Origin: Dactylis glomerata
Taxonomy: Eukaryota; Streptophyta; Magnoliopsida; Poales; Poaceae
Assembly: GCA_007115705.1 (NCBI GenBank)
Contig: QXEO01000382.1
Location: 248,001 to 312,000, forward strand
Direction: 5' to 3'
Length of the DNA: 64,000 nucleotides
Position numbers and translations under genes: made by a program. The notes beneath the pieces were generated by a model. It saw nothing but the letters and a program-made list of their open reading frames with translations. It made no database searches and had not been told where the DNA came from. This document shows, one piece after another, positions 47,750 through 58,699 of this stretch; the stretch's first letter is position 1, and each line of letters begins with the position of its first letter.

Positions 47750-48738
47750 TTAGCCACAGCACAAGCATAGCTCATGCAAATGATAACACAGTTCATCCAG
47801 GCCAATGCCAATAACAACAACAACCCGCCACCACCTCCACCGCCACCCCACCTCATGTTGACAGACTGGCACATTTTCTGAGGCTTAGGCCCAATAAGTT
47901 CTCATCTACCACTGACCCAATAGTGGCCGATGACTGGCTGCACTCAGTTAACAAGGACATGGTAACTTCCGAGTGTACCGATGCTGAAAAGGTCAGATTC
48001 ACTACTCATCTGCTGGAGGGACCTGCCGCAATGTGGTGGGAAACCTATCAAGTCACTCACCCTGTGGAAGGACTAAACTGGGATACCTTCCGGAAGGTTT
48101 CCATAATGCCCACATCTCCTTGGGCATTATGAATCTGAAGAAAGATGAGTTCCGCACTCTTAGGCAAGGCGGAAGTGAAAGAGTACATGGATGATTTCCG
48201 CTCCTTGTCAAGATATGCACCAGAAGACATAGATACTAACGCCAAGAGGAAGGACAAATTCCTCAGTGGTCTTAAGGGTGAACCGAAGATACCTCCGTCA
48301 GTGGCGTATACTCCTAGTTACTAGGCTCTGCTTGATCAAGATGTCATGTTGGACAACAACATCAGGAAGGAAGAAAACTAAAAAAGGAAGTTCAATGGAC
48401 GCAAGACCCACACTGAACCTTTCCACAAGAGGCACCACTCCTCTGACGATAGTGGAAATGGGAGCTCACACAAGCATGGAGGTCACTTCACCAAGGGCAA
48501 TGGTGTCAACTTCAATGACCATAGGCACAATGGAGGATTCAGGGGAAACAACTCCAATGGCCATAATAATGGTCACCACAATGGGGGAAATGGACATCGC
48601 CATTTCAACTCAGATGCCAAGAAGGATATATCCAATGTCACATCCTTCAAGTGTAAGAAGACTGGGCACTACTCCACAAGTTGTCCAGAGAATAAGCCAG
48701 ATGATGCAGCCAAGCCCAATCCATTCCAGAAGGGACAT
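47750..48738 (+). pseudogene. gag: Element F gag (continuation after element G)
   Basis: Broken across frames. Recognisable pieces: an Asn/Pro-rich N-terminus near 47800-47850, a stretch with WLHSVNKDM and EKVRFTTHLLEGPAAMWWE (typical chromovirus gag core), YPE-like helices, and a basic His/Asn/Gly-rich zone. The zinc knuckle reads FKCKKTGHYSTSC at 48646-48684: the first of the four CCHC ligands is Ser, so metal binding should be lost. Stops and shifts at several places. Confidence 0.7.
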
Positions 48739-49440
48739 GTGAACCACCTCAATGTGGAGGAGGTGATGAATGAACCTGATGTTGTGATGGGTATGTTTCC
48801 ACTGAACTCATTTATAGCATTGATTTTATTTGATACTGGAGCATCTCATTCATTCATATCAAGAGAATTTGTGAACAAGCATGCATTCACCACTGAAACC
48901 ATAGGGAAAATCATTAAAGTTAGGTTCCTAGGTGGAGAAATGCTAGTCAATGCCGGATGCCGGCACTTGATTTTAGAAATTGGTAAATACATATTTCAAA
49001 CTCATCTGGTAGTATTGGAACCCCAAGGGCTAGATGTTATCTTGGGTATGGATTGGATGACCAACTGTGGAGGAGTCATAGATTGTGTCAATATAGCTAT
49101 TACACTTACCACCCTGGAGGGAAGAAGGATTAGATACAAATCCAATTTGGACTTTAATGATATTAGGCTAAATCATCTTAAGGGGGTTAGCCTAGAGGAA
49201 GTGGCTGTAGTAAGAGAGTACCCAGATGTGTTTCCTGATGAGTTACCTAGGATGCCACCGAATAGAGATATTGAGTTCCTCATAGAACTGCTGCCCAGCA
49301 CTGGTCCAATAGCAAAGAGACCTTACCCAATGTCCACAGATGAACGGAAGGAACTTATGAAACAATTGGGAGAACAGTTAAAGAAAGGTTTCATTAGAGA
49401 GAGAGAGAATTCTCGTAGGGAGCACCGATTCTGTTTGTAG
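48739..49440 (+). pseudogene. pol: Element F protease and start of RT
   Basis: The frame continues from the zinc knuckle. Retropepsin: LILFDTGASHSFISREFV (canonical DTG) and GLDVILGMDWMTN. The RT N-terminus follows: VAVVREYPDVFPDELP, REIEF-like text (NRDIEFLIELLPSTGPI), PYPMSTDERKELMKQL and KKGFIRE. A frameshift in a GA repeat near 49400 ends the open frame at 49440. The protease motif is intact, unlike the RT and RNase H active sites downstream. Confidence 0.8.
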
Positions 49441-50067
49441 AGAAGAAGGACCTGAGTCAGCGGTTTGTTATGGATTACCATTCGTTGAACGAAGCGACCA
49501 TCAAAAATAAATATCCATTACGAAGGATCAATGACTTATTTGATCAGTTGGAAGGAGCTACTATATTTTCCAAGATTGATATTAGATCTGGTTACTTTAG
49601 CTCTAAATTAGGGAGCATGATATCCCCAAAATAGCCTTTGTTACCAGATATGGGTCAGATGAGTATACGGTGATGCCTTTTGGTTTAACCAATGCACCAT
49701 CATATTTCATGAATATGATGCATAAGGTGTTCATGGAATTTCTTGATAAGTATGTCATAGTCTTGATCAATGACATACTAATCTATTCCAAGAGGAACGA
49801 AGAACATGAAAAACACCTTAGTCTAAAAATGGAGAAGCTTCGAGAGCACAAACTGTATGCCAAGTTTAGCAAATGTGAATTTTGGCTCAATGAAGTAGGT
49901 TTCCTTGGACACATCATATCCAAGGAAGGAACTGCAGTTGACCCTTCTAAGGTAACTATAGTGACAGAATGGGAACCACCTAAGAATGTGGGAGAAATTC
50001 GCAGTTTCTTAGGATTGGCTGGTTATTATCGGAGGTTCATTGAGAACTTTTCCAAGATTGCTAAACT
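49441..50067 (+). pseudogene. pol: Element F reverse transcriptase
   Basis: From 49441 the reading frame has shifted, but VMDYHSLNEATIKNKYP, IFSKIDIRSGYF and, from 49670, MPFGLTNAPSYFMNMMHKVF are clear. The catalytic pair reads Asn-Asp (AAT at 49769-49771) in LINDILIYSK; AAT follows a C, so a CpG change is the likely cause. Then KLREHKLYAKFSKCEFWL, GFLGHIISKEG and FLGLAGYYRRFIENFSKIAKL. Ends where one frameshift leads into the RNase H frame at 50068. Confidence 0.82.
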
Positions 50068-50615
50068 TTGACCGAATTACTAAAGAAAGAAAAGAAGTTT
50101 GTGTGGACTGAAGACTGTGAAAATAGCTTTCTAGAGCTAAAGAAGAGACTAGTGTCTTCCCCAGTGTTGTGTTTGCCTGATCTAGAGAAAGAAATCCAAG
50201 TATACTGCAACGCATCTCGTCAAGGTTTGGGAAGCGTGTTGATGCAAGGAGGCAGAGTGGCTGCCTATGCTTCTAGGCAACTCAAGAAACATGAAACCAA
50301 TTACTCTACACATGACCTTGAGTTAGCATCTGTAGTACATGCCTTGAAGACGTGGAGACATTATCTGATGGGGAAGCCATGTGAAGTATTCAGCGACCAC
50401 AAGAGTTTGAAATACATCTACACCCAGAAGGATCTGAATATGAGACAAAGAAGATGGTTTGAACTTATCAAGGACTATGATCTGAGTTTGCAATACTATC
50501 CTGGTAAAGCAAATGTACTAGCTGATGCTCTGAGCCGTAAAGTCTATATGAATTTTCTATCAATAGAAGAGTTATCGGAAGACCTGCGCAAAGGTTTAAG
50601 GGACCTCAGTTTGGA
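50068..50615 (+). pseudogene. pol: Element F RNase H
   Basis: Frame KKFVWTEDCENSFLELKKRL, then IQVYCNASRQGLGSVLMQ, where the first catalytic Asp is Asn (AAC at 50209-50211, preceded by C). ASRQLKKHETNYSTHDLEL (Glu), VFSDHKSLKYIYTQKDLNMR (Asp) and YPGKANVLADALSRK (Asp) follow. It is interrupted by element I after LRDLSLD and continues at 61125 in the integrase linker. Confidence 0.82.
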
Positions 50616-51357
50616 TGTCGTAGGGATTTGGAGACAGTAGCCATGGGAGGCTTATCTAAGGGGCTCGATGGTGGTGACAAGGGGCCCGGCTCGGGATTGT
50701 GCCTACTGAGACACCACAGTTTACCTAGGTTCAGGGCCCTCCCGGGTGGAGGTAAAACCCCTACTTCCTGCCTGCTTCGTATTATGTGGATAGTATCGAT
50801 TACAGTGCTCCTCGAGCTGTTCAGGCTAGAGGAGGAAGAAGAAGATCAGATCCCCAGATTAAGGGTCTAGGCCCCCTTATATAGGCGGGGGCCTGGTTAC
50901 AGGTTAGGTAGCGGTTCGACCGGCTGCCGGCTCCTCAGCGGCGGCGTCCTTGGCGTGATCCTCTGGCTCTGCTCTGACGATCACACTTTATAAAGTGCCT
51001 TTCCCCTGGGACTGGCATCTGGGAGGCATATGCCCTCTCTTTTTGCCTTGGATCCCATCGTGGGGAAGGGTCCTCGATTGCTGATTGGCTGGGGCCGATC
51101 GTGGCACTCGTCACTCCCGTCCTTGGCCTCTGTCGCTCTTGTCGGGGCCAGCCCACTTTTGGCAAAGCAGCCGTTGGTGGGCCTTTGTCTTCATCGCCCG
51201 GCTCTGGCCCTCCTCTGTGGAATCGCCAGCCGGCTGCTGGCACAGCCGGCCCTCCGGGCAGAGCCGGTCTCCTCATCTTTGAGTTGTGGAGACTCCTGGG
51301 ACACCAGCCGGCAAATAGCTCGGCCCGTGGCACGCCCCATTAGTCATCCCCACGACA
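50616..51357 (-). repeat. Element I 3' LTR
   Basis: 742 bp; plus strand TGTCGTAGGGATTTGG...CCCCACGACA. The minus-strand TATA box lies at 50875-50885 (CCTTATATAGG). The internal side begins CTAGCCCCCGAAACTAG, a purine tract on the minus strand. Confidence 0.9.
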
Positions 51358-51955
51358 CTAGCCCCCGAAACTAGCAAAGTCTCATGGGTTAGCATGGGGC
51401 TTCGGTGGGTTCTTCTTCTCGCCGAAGCCTTGCTCATTTTCGTCCAAGTCCCAGGATTCTCCGTCAGGTATGGAGGTCACCGGTTTCAAGGTCAAGCCCT
51501 TTCGGAGTATTGCCGACCGTCTCGGGACTAACCGGCTCCGAGGCAGACTTGGCTGGCGAACATCACACGGCCGCCCGCCGTGGCCCGGCTCCTTGGGACC
51601 TGCTTCCTTGGGGTTTGGGCCGAAGCACCACTTGTGCGTACGCTGTCACACCACGTCCAATTGGCCCCGACCCTGGATCCTTTGTGGCAACCACGACGGT
51701 TGCCCGACCCTTACGAGATCGTGGCTCATGGCGAAAGGGTCAGTTGCCAACTCGTCATGGGCGAAGTACGCGACTGACCCACCCCTTCACTTTTAAATTG
51801 GGAACCATTCCTAGAGCTAGGCACCGGTCGCCCGCTTCTCTCCTTCCTTCGGCACTCGCTTCGCCTAAAATCCTCTGCCTCCTAGCTTCGTCCCCACGGG
51901 ACTAGGGTTTCTCGTTCACTCCGCCACCGTTCCGTTCATCCAGATCCACACCCGA

Positions 51956-52627
51956 ATGGCTCCCAAAGCGTCCCGGGCCAAGGGGAAGGGGGCGGCCTCG
52001 GACAAGGACGCCGCCCTACCCGCTTTGCCGAAGGGGTCCTGGGAAGGCTCTTGGGTGAAGGAGAAAGAGATCAAGCTACTGCGCCAAGGTTGGTTGCTTC
52101 CGCCTGTGGATCTCGTGGGCTGCCGCCCTGCTGGCAGCGAGCGCATCCCCGCTCCGGAGCCCGAGGAGGCAGTGGTCTTTTATGACCATTTCCCTCGGGG
52201 CTTCGCGCTACCCGCCAGCAGCTTCATGCGTCAGTTCCTGGATTATTTCCATCTGCAACCGCACCACCTCGGGGCGAATGCGATTATGACGCTGGCCACA
52301 TTTGCGGCCCTTTGCGAGGTATACCTGGGCATCTGGCCCAATGTTGAGCTGTTCCGCCGACTGATCTACTTCAAGACCCAGACGGCGGAAACCATCCTAG
52401 TGATATGCGGCACCGCATCCTTCTATGCGCGCAAGAGCGCGGACTTCCCGAGCATAAAGGGGAAAGAGTCTTACAAGAAATGGCAGTGCTCCTTCTTCTA
52501 TGTGAAGAATCTGAAGGAGGGCACGGATCATATCAATATGCCGCCCTTTGACGCAAACGGGCCTGAGCGGGACAGCTGGAGCGCTTCTCTTCCTCGCCCC
52601 TCGCTGGACATGGAGAAGATTCTTTAG
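51956..52627 (+). pseudogene. Element I antisense gene, N-terminal (PF04195-like) exon
   Basis: Met at 51956 (MAPKASRAKGKGAASDKDAA). Then WVKEKEIKLLRQGWLLPP, EAVVFYDHFPRGFALPASSF, FLDYFHLQPHHLGANAIMTL, FAALCEVYLGIWPNVELF and DFPSIKGKESYKKWQCSFFY: the same family and order as the minus-strand gene of element G. A TAG at 52625-52627 where a Gln is likely, and another stop shortly after, break it; the frame then continues through LLAFLVTCVSLLQCRLHKM-like codons to a donor GAG|GTAAGC at about 52893. It is transcribed opposite to gag. Function unknown. Confidence 0.72.
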
Positions 52628-52970
52628 CGGATCTCCACTCTATAGACGGAGGGCAGTCTGGAGCCGCCTGACCTCCTGCTCGCCTTTTTGGTCACCTGCG
52701 TGTCGCTGCTCCAGTGCCGCTTGCACAAGATGTGCTTCCTGGGATCCGCCAGGGATCCTACTCGGCACTCCTCCAAGGCGCTGTCAGCATTGGAGGTGGC
52801 TCGGAAGGTGAACCATATAGCTGATGTCAAGCTTCAAGCCTCGTGGACGTGGGGCCTGGAACCTCACGACTGAGGCAACCCGATTGCTGAGGTAAGCTTG
52901 CCGGATTTGGCTTCTGTCATTCCCTCCTCGCAATTCCGATCATCTGACCTCTGTCTACTTGGCCCGGGCA

Positions 52971-54498
52971 GAACTTGTTTGCCCTGCAAACTGCGAAGAA
53001 TTCGGCCCAACGCAGGACCGGCTTTGCCACTGACAGAGCGGAGTCGGACGACAAGGTCGTTTGGGACGATGCTGAGGAGATGGAGGATGCTGGCTCCCTG
53101 GCCGCCATCAAGAGTTTGAGCACCACTCATGGTGATGAAGGAAATGACGAGCTCATAGACTCGGGCGATCCCCTCAGTCACTCCAGTAAGTTCCCAGGTC
53201 CCTCCCTCCTAAGAGATTGGTTCGAGGATGATGGTGATGATGCAGGATCAGCTGCTACCCTCGGGGGCGTAGCCCTTCATGTTGCCGCCACAGCTGCTGC
53301 TGGAGCTCAAGTTCCCCCGACCGTGGATTTGCCGGAGTCTCCAGAGCAACATCCTATTGCTTCAGAGCCGGTAGACCGAAAAGATGCTGGGGGCGAGCCG
53401 GCTGGCGCCAAGAGAAGGGCTCAGCCGACTCTGGACGAGCTGGCTGAGAAGCGTAGGAAACCGGAGCCAACGGCGAAGGACTTGCACCATCCTAAGATGA
53501 AGAGGGTGATCAAACGGCGAGCTACCGCCGTGGCCGGGTAAGCTTCCCGCCTCAGCGCTCCTTATCATTACTTGGCCGCCGCGGCTTTGATTGACTCGAT
53601 CGTGGGGCGCCTTCTTTGTAGGTCTCCCCTTTGCGTTGATCCGGCTACACAACCTGCCCCCGCTCCCACCTCCGGGGAAACCGTGATCTCGGCTCCCGAT
53701 CCCTCACGTCACAAGAGGGCACGCAGGGGGGAGATCAGCAGCGACTCGGGTCGCATTGAAGATGACCGCGACTCCCCGCGGTGAGAGCCGGTGGCGAACG
53801 AAGCTAGGGCCGAGGAGCCTGGCCACCCAGAGGTGCCCGCGGGCGCTGCTCCCAGCCCGGCTGCTGCACCTGAGGCCAACTCCACACCAGCCAGGGAAAT
53901 TGCCCCGGCTGGGGCTACCGCGCCCCTTTCACCCGCCGCCGAAGGTATCGCGGCGGGGAATGACGCTACTGCCCACGCGTCCTCCGACCCGCCCAGCCAA
54001 GAAGGTACGCGTGAGGTCATGGCGGAAGCAACAAAAGAGACCCCGGTGCGCGCGGGGTCACTGGAGTCCCTGGGGCCGGCTGCCCGGACCTTTCCCAGCC
54101 CCGGGCCTACGCCGATCGCGCAAGCTGCGGTGCCTGTGACTGGGGCAGGGGCTAGCACGGCTGCTGGCTCCCTGCTCTTCAAGCTAGTCTCCAACTCTGG
54201 CGATGCTTCCCAAGGACTCCTCACCACTTGGGTGGCAGGGAGTGAACGCGGTGAAGACTTGCCAGCTCCTGAAGTTGCGGCCCAGGGTGCCTCAAGGGGA
54301 AAAGCTCCTACTACTACAGCTAGGTCCGGCGTTGGGAGTTTGAGCTCCACCGGCCAGCTTCAGCAAGAGTGGGCGGACACTGCCTCGAGCGCCGATACTG
54401 GAGAAGAACTCAAGGTCCAGGGTAGCAAACTGACCCTGGCAGATCTGGACAAACAGTTCTCTGTCGTCAAGGAATCGCTCCAGAACGTCGGCCTCTAG
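52971..54498 (+). pseudogene. Element I antisense gene, low-complexity middle exons
   Basis: An acceptor CAG before 52973 leads to a frame with LFALQTAKNSAQRRTGFATD, an acidic stretch and GAKRRAQPTLDELAEKRRKP, ending at a donor GGG|GTAAGC near 53538. A second exon after GTAG at 53622 starts GLPFALIRLHN-like or, in another frame, SPLCVDPATQPAP, and continues to an Ala/Pro/Gly-rich stretch 53791-54498 that ends ADLDKQFSVVKESLQNVGL. The product is a disordered linker comparable to the acidic and Pro/Ala-rich middle of the gene in element G. Confidence 0.5.
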
Positions 54499-54956
54499 CT
54501 CCTTGATGCTATTTGAACAACTAATGTGAGTACCGCACCTTTAGCCTCTGATTTCTTCTGCTAACTAAAAAACAAAATCCGTAGCTCCGTGGCCCATATT
54601 GCCATATGCCCTAGCCCCCGAGTTTTGAGGTAGCTGTAGAGGCAGCTGGTTTGAAAATGAATTTCGCTGAGAATCATTGCTTTTCTATCTTCCACAGGAT
54701 CTGAACGCACTTTGAGCCAATGTCTTCTAGAAGCAACTGGCGAAGTATCATGCCGGCCGGGCTCAGTATCAGGATCTAAAAAGGAAGCTAGAGAAGCTGT
54801 CAGGTAAGCTCGGAACCCTTCGCTTCGCAGTGCTGCTACTGCCCTTTCCACTCTCACACTTCCATTCTCAAATGCTGCCTCGCTCATCGCTTCGCTTGAG
54901 TCCTAGTTGGCCAACACGGTGTCGACCTGCGAGCTCAGGCTGCTCGGGTTCAAGAG

Positions 54957-55853
54957 TTGGAAACAGAGCTGGCGAAGGTTCGAGGTGCAGAGTCATCGCT
55001 GCAGCTAGAGTTTGATCGCCAGTTGGCCGAGGAGAAACAAATTCTCTCTGCGAGGCATGACAGTGAGGTAAACGAGCTTCGCACGACTCTGGAGAGCGAC
55101 ATCAAGAGCCACGACACCCAGATCGACGAGCTAGGGACTCTTCGGAAGCTTGACAGTGAACGTCATGATAAGGAGGTCGGTGTCTGGCGTGCCCGCGACC
55201 GCAAGGTCCACTCCGGCTTGCTGGGGGTGGAAGAGGCTCTTTGTGGTATACTTTCCCTCCTGCTTCTTAGTTCTTGCTCTTTCGCGCCGCCTCCTCATTC
55301 TCTAATTGCCCCTACAGGAGCCTTTCCTGATTCCAATGGGGCCGCCGCGGCGGCGCTGGAGGAGTACAGGACGGAGCATATGATCGTCCCTAGCAGTGAC
55401 CACAAGGCACAACTTTCCTCAGGAGAACTGGTTGCGTTGGTCAAAGGCCGGCTTCATCCAGTCGCCAAACTGGGCGGGGAACTCCGCCAAGCCATTGTTT
55501 CTGTATTTAAGACCTTGTGGCCAGGACGAGCAGTGCCTAACCAGATCCATGCGTTTCTCAAGTGGATCCCTCTCGCGTCCAACGGAATCGACGTCTAGAA
55601 AGAATCCGCGGCTCGAGCCGGCGCTAAACAGGCTCTGCAGTTTGTGCTCTCATGGTATCTAGGAGTCAACCTGGACCAGCTGGAGAATCTTCGTGAAGGC
55701 GGATTAGCAGGCCTCGACAAAGTCAAGCTTTGCCAACGCGCTTGTGCCATCGCCGAGTGTGCCGAGACCGACGTGCTTTTTGACGCTGGGGATAGTGACG
55801 AGTCCTTGGATGGCATGGACTTTGAAGAGCCCAGCTCCGTGGAGGAATCTTAG
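54957..55853 (+). pseudogene. Element I antisense gene, coiled-coil and C-terminal part
   Basis: The frame 54957-55598 starts with a coiled coil (ETELAKVRGAESSLQLEFDR, LRTTLESDIKSHDTQIDEL). An intron probably lies at about 55242-55318 (GTATAC...ACAG), followed by AFPDSNGAAAAALEEYRTEH, LKTLWPGRAVPNQIHAFL and a TAG at 55597. A second frame to 55853 has LSWYLGVNLDQLENLREGGL, AECAETDVLFDAGDSDESLD and a stop. The C-terminal AKQALQFVLSWYLGVNLDQL region is the counterpart of the ARTALTLAKAHYPELDLDLI region in element G. Confidence 0.6.
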
Positions 55854-55856
55854 AAA

Positions 55857-56814
55857 GCCCCCGAGGATCTTGCCGACAACTCCATTCCTCCGTCCCCTAG
55901 TGGCGATGACTTCATCTTGGTGTCTCGAACTGGCGACGCTGCTCCGCTGTAGCCGGCTGGCTCGCCAAGCGCCCCCTGACCATGTCAGGATCTCCTTATT
56001 CATTTTTATGTACGTTTGAACTTATGTCATGCCCAACAACATTTCGTTCATGTGTACCGATGACATTTCACCCTAAATTCCTTTCTTATTGGCTTCTAGT
56101 TGTTTGTGAACCGGATTTATCCTGACCCCTTTTGACTTTTTCCTTTATCTCCCCATCCTTCGGCCCTTCTACCCCCAGCCGGCAGCCTGGTGCTGGCTGG
56201 TCTCCCTTGGACCGGCAGCCAAATGCCGGTCTAGGGTGGGAGTGTGCCGCGGGATGAGGAGTAGTACTTCGGTGTATAAGAGATCTGGCTTGGTCCAGTC
56301 CACACACAACTATTAACCAATGCGCGCGGTCTTTGGGTGAACGCTCGTTAATGTTTCGCATTCTGTTCTCTTAGCGATTTTCCAATGTGGGTAACCTGCC
56401 GGCTCCATCGCCCGCGGCTCGGGGTGGGGGTTGGGCATAGGGTCCGATCCACGCATTGTACTCATTCGTCTGACAGGGGACTCGATTCGTCGGGCCGTGG
56501 GCGTTTCCTCTTAGCGATTTTCCTTGGTGGGTGACCTGCCAGCTCCATCCCACGTGGCGCGGGGTGGAGGTTGGGCTTGGGGTCCGGTCCACACACAGTA
56601 CTCGTTCGTCTGACAGGAGGATCGATTCGTCGGGTTGGGGCTGCTGGCTCCCGTTTGAAGCCGGTTTCCAGCCCCCGTGAGTAATGTTTTTTAGAAAGGT
56701 AAAAAGCACTTTAGAGCACTCTTTCCAGGGATTAGCCGTATGCCACCCAACTTTCTTTTATTCAATGACACTTGTTCGGGATACAAGGTTTTTGCCTTGG
56801 CTTAGCCGAAGGTC
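55857..56814. other. Element I spacer between antisense gene and protease
   Basis: No gene is supported. It contains a two-unit tandem repeat (56368-56645). This is where RT, RNase H and integrase would be in a complete element; none of their motifs is visible on either strand. Confidence 0.6.
56368..56645. repeat. Two tandem units of about 140 bp
   Basis: Unit 1 starts TCTTAGCGATTTTCC at about 56369 and unit 2 at about 56509. Both contain GTGGGTRACCTGCC, GCTCCATC, GGGGT(C/-)CG(A/G)TCCA and CTCATTCGTCTGACAGG-like text (unit 2: ACTCGTTCGTCTGACAGG) and end near GATTCGTCGGG. Confidence 0.8.
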
Positions 56815-56860
56815 TTAAGCGATCTTGACTTGTCTCAGGCGAAGCTGTGAAACGCTCCCC

Positions 56861-57514
56861 CTACCTCGAGGAAGGGCCAGCCCCCGATACAAGAACTTCT
56901 GCCACCTTGCCCGCTTCGGGCAGGACTTCCTTGGCATCACTTGCCGGCTTGAGGTGGGGAATTGGGGGGCTCGACACCGGGCAGCCCGGCTGGACTGCCG
57001 CCACCCGCTGTAGCAACTGTCGCTTCTCCTCAGCAATGACCAAGGCCTCCGCCAGCTTGGAGCTAGCTCTTGCGCACTCTATTGACTTCTTGTAGCATCC
57101 AGTGACAGTGATCACCCCACAGGGGCCTGGGAGCTTCGTCTTCAAGTAGGCATAGTGCGGAACCGCCATGAACTTGGCCAAGGCTGGTCGACCAAGCAGT
57201 GCGTGGTAAGGGCTGTTGAGATCTACCACCTCAAACCAAATCGGCTCGCGACGGTGATTGTCCTTCCCTCCGAACAGCACTTCCAATTCAATCCTTCCCA
57301 TTGGCATGCAGGAGTGTCCCGGCACGATCCCATGGAAGGTGAGCTTGGTTAGCTTCAGTTGAATCTCTGGGATCCTGAGCTTTTCCATCGAAGTGCGATA
57401 GAGCAGGTTGATGCTACTGCCCCCATCGATGAGTACATGTGAGAATCGGCAGGTATGCGTATCTGAAAACACAATTGGGTCCAAGACCAGCGTGTAGCCC
57501 CCGGGCCTCGGCAT
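56861..57514 (-). pseudogene. pol: Element I aspartic protease domain
   Basis: Minus-strand frame starting MPRPGGYTLVLDPIVFSD. Retropepsin loop FSHVLIDGGSSINLLYRTSM (DGG, the intact form for this lineage), then TFHGIVPGHSCMPMGRIELE, EPIWFEVVDLNSPYHALLGR and KTKLPGPCGVITVTG. The layout matches the protease of element G residue block by residue block, and here the active-site loop is unchanged. It ends near 56861 without leading into RT. Confidence 0.82.
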
Positions 57515-58184
57515 GAGTGGCGGGTGGTCCTCGCGTCCCTAGGTGATCGATGCATCAGACCAATGCATGTACTACGGCCCAACTTGTATGACTGCATTTA
57601 CCTTGACACCAAACCATGGCTCATCCTTTGGCTCCTCCATCTGGGAAGTGAACACGTGATATTGTTCCACATTTGCTTCCTCGGGGTAGTCCCCCACTAC
57701 CTAGCCGGCTGCCGATTCTTGTTTCCTTGTGCTTTAGCTGGCTGGCCTGGTGGCGGGCCAGGTAATTGGTGGCTTCCCTGCTCCAGGTCTCTGGTGAAAC
57801 TGCACTGGCGAGTGGTATGCACTGCCGGCTTGCCTGAGACGCTATGGAATTTGCAGGGCTGATCTAGCATCACCTCGATGGTGTACTTGTCCTTGTTGAA
57901 TTTATCCCCTTTGCGCTTCTGGCTGCCACCCGTAGCCCCCGGGCTTCCTTGAATAGCAGCCACTTGCTAGGAGCCATACTTGTTGTCACGGCGCTCCTCT
58001 TTCCTCTTGCCATGCAATCACGATTGTGATGTCCTCCTTGACCTGCTGCCGGTTGGGACTGGCCCCCGGCTAGCGCTGGCTCGATGCATTGCACTCTTGC
58101 AGCGGAGTTGGCGGAAGCGTACTTGTCCGCTATCGCCATGAAATCCACCATTGACTTCGGCTCGACCCTATGAAGCTTATGCTT
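57515..58184 (-). pseudogene. gag: Element I gag C-terminus with Cys/His region
   Basis: Overlapping minus-strand frames, broken. 58244-57870 has IGYFTDGCREGTLLKHKLHR and PKSMVDFMAIADKYASANSA, the end of the gag core; 57963-57697 has VMLDQPCKFHSVSGKPAVH followed by TTRQCSFTRDL, a Cys/His cluster where a zinc-binding motif (CKFH...HTTRQC) is typical of this lineage. Then PPPGQPAKAQGNKNRQPA and a stop. Confidence 0.6.
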
Positions 58185-58642
58185 CAGTAAGGTTCCTTCT
58201 CTGCATCCATCCGTGAAGTAGCCAATGGCCTGTTCCTCACCCACCCCTTCACACGAGTTGCGCAGCTCGGACCATCTCGTGAGGTAGTCACGGTCCGGCT
58301 CATCCGGGCCTTGCTTGCAGAGGGCCAGTTGTCGCGGACGGGCGGTCGCTTGTAGGTTCCCGTGAAGTTCTCAATGAATGCTTCTTGGAAATCATGCCAG
58401 GAGTTGATCTGCAGAGCCGGCTGGCTGTTGAACCACATCCGAGCAGATCCCGTCAGCATGAGCAACGCGTAGTGCACCGCTGTCCTCTTGTTGTTGCCCG
58501 CGATGTCGATGGCGGTGACGTAGTCCGATAGCCAGTCTTCCAGCTTCACCACCCCAGTGTACTTGGGCATGTCGCGGGGGAACACAAACTTGGCCGGGAA
58601 GGGCTCGTTGCGGATGCAAGGGCCAAAACAGACCGGCCCCAT
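58185..58642 (-). pseudogene. gag: Element I gag core
   Basis: Minus-strand frame: RNEPFPAKFVFPRDMPKYTG, VVKLEDWLSDYVTAIDIAG, YALLMLTGSARMWFNSQP, INSWHDFQEAFIENFTGTYK. The end carries the same NFTGTYKRP / NFEGTYKRP motif as element G. A frameshift near 58320 disrupts the rest. Confidence 0.75.
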
Positions 58643-58699
58643 TGAAGATTCCTCCTAGTCGAACTTGGAGTCCGCCAGCTGGTTGAGCCGATAGTGAGC

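Noticed and set aside
50935..51374. Long overlapping frames on both strands at 50935-51374 and 60142-61115
   Set aside because: They are in the LTRs of element I, repeat with each LTR copy, and are explained by GC-rich composition.
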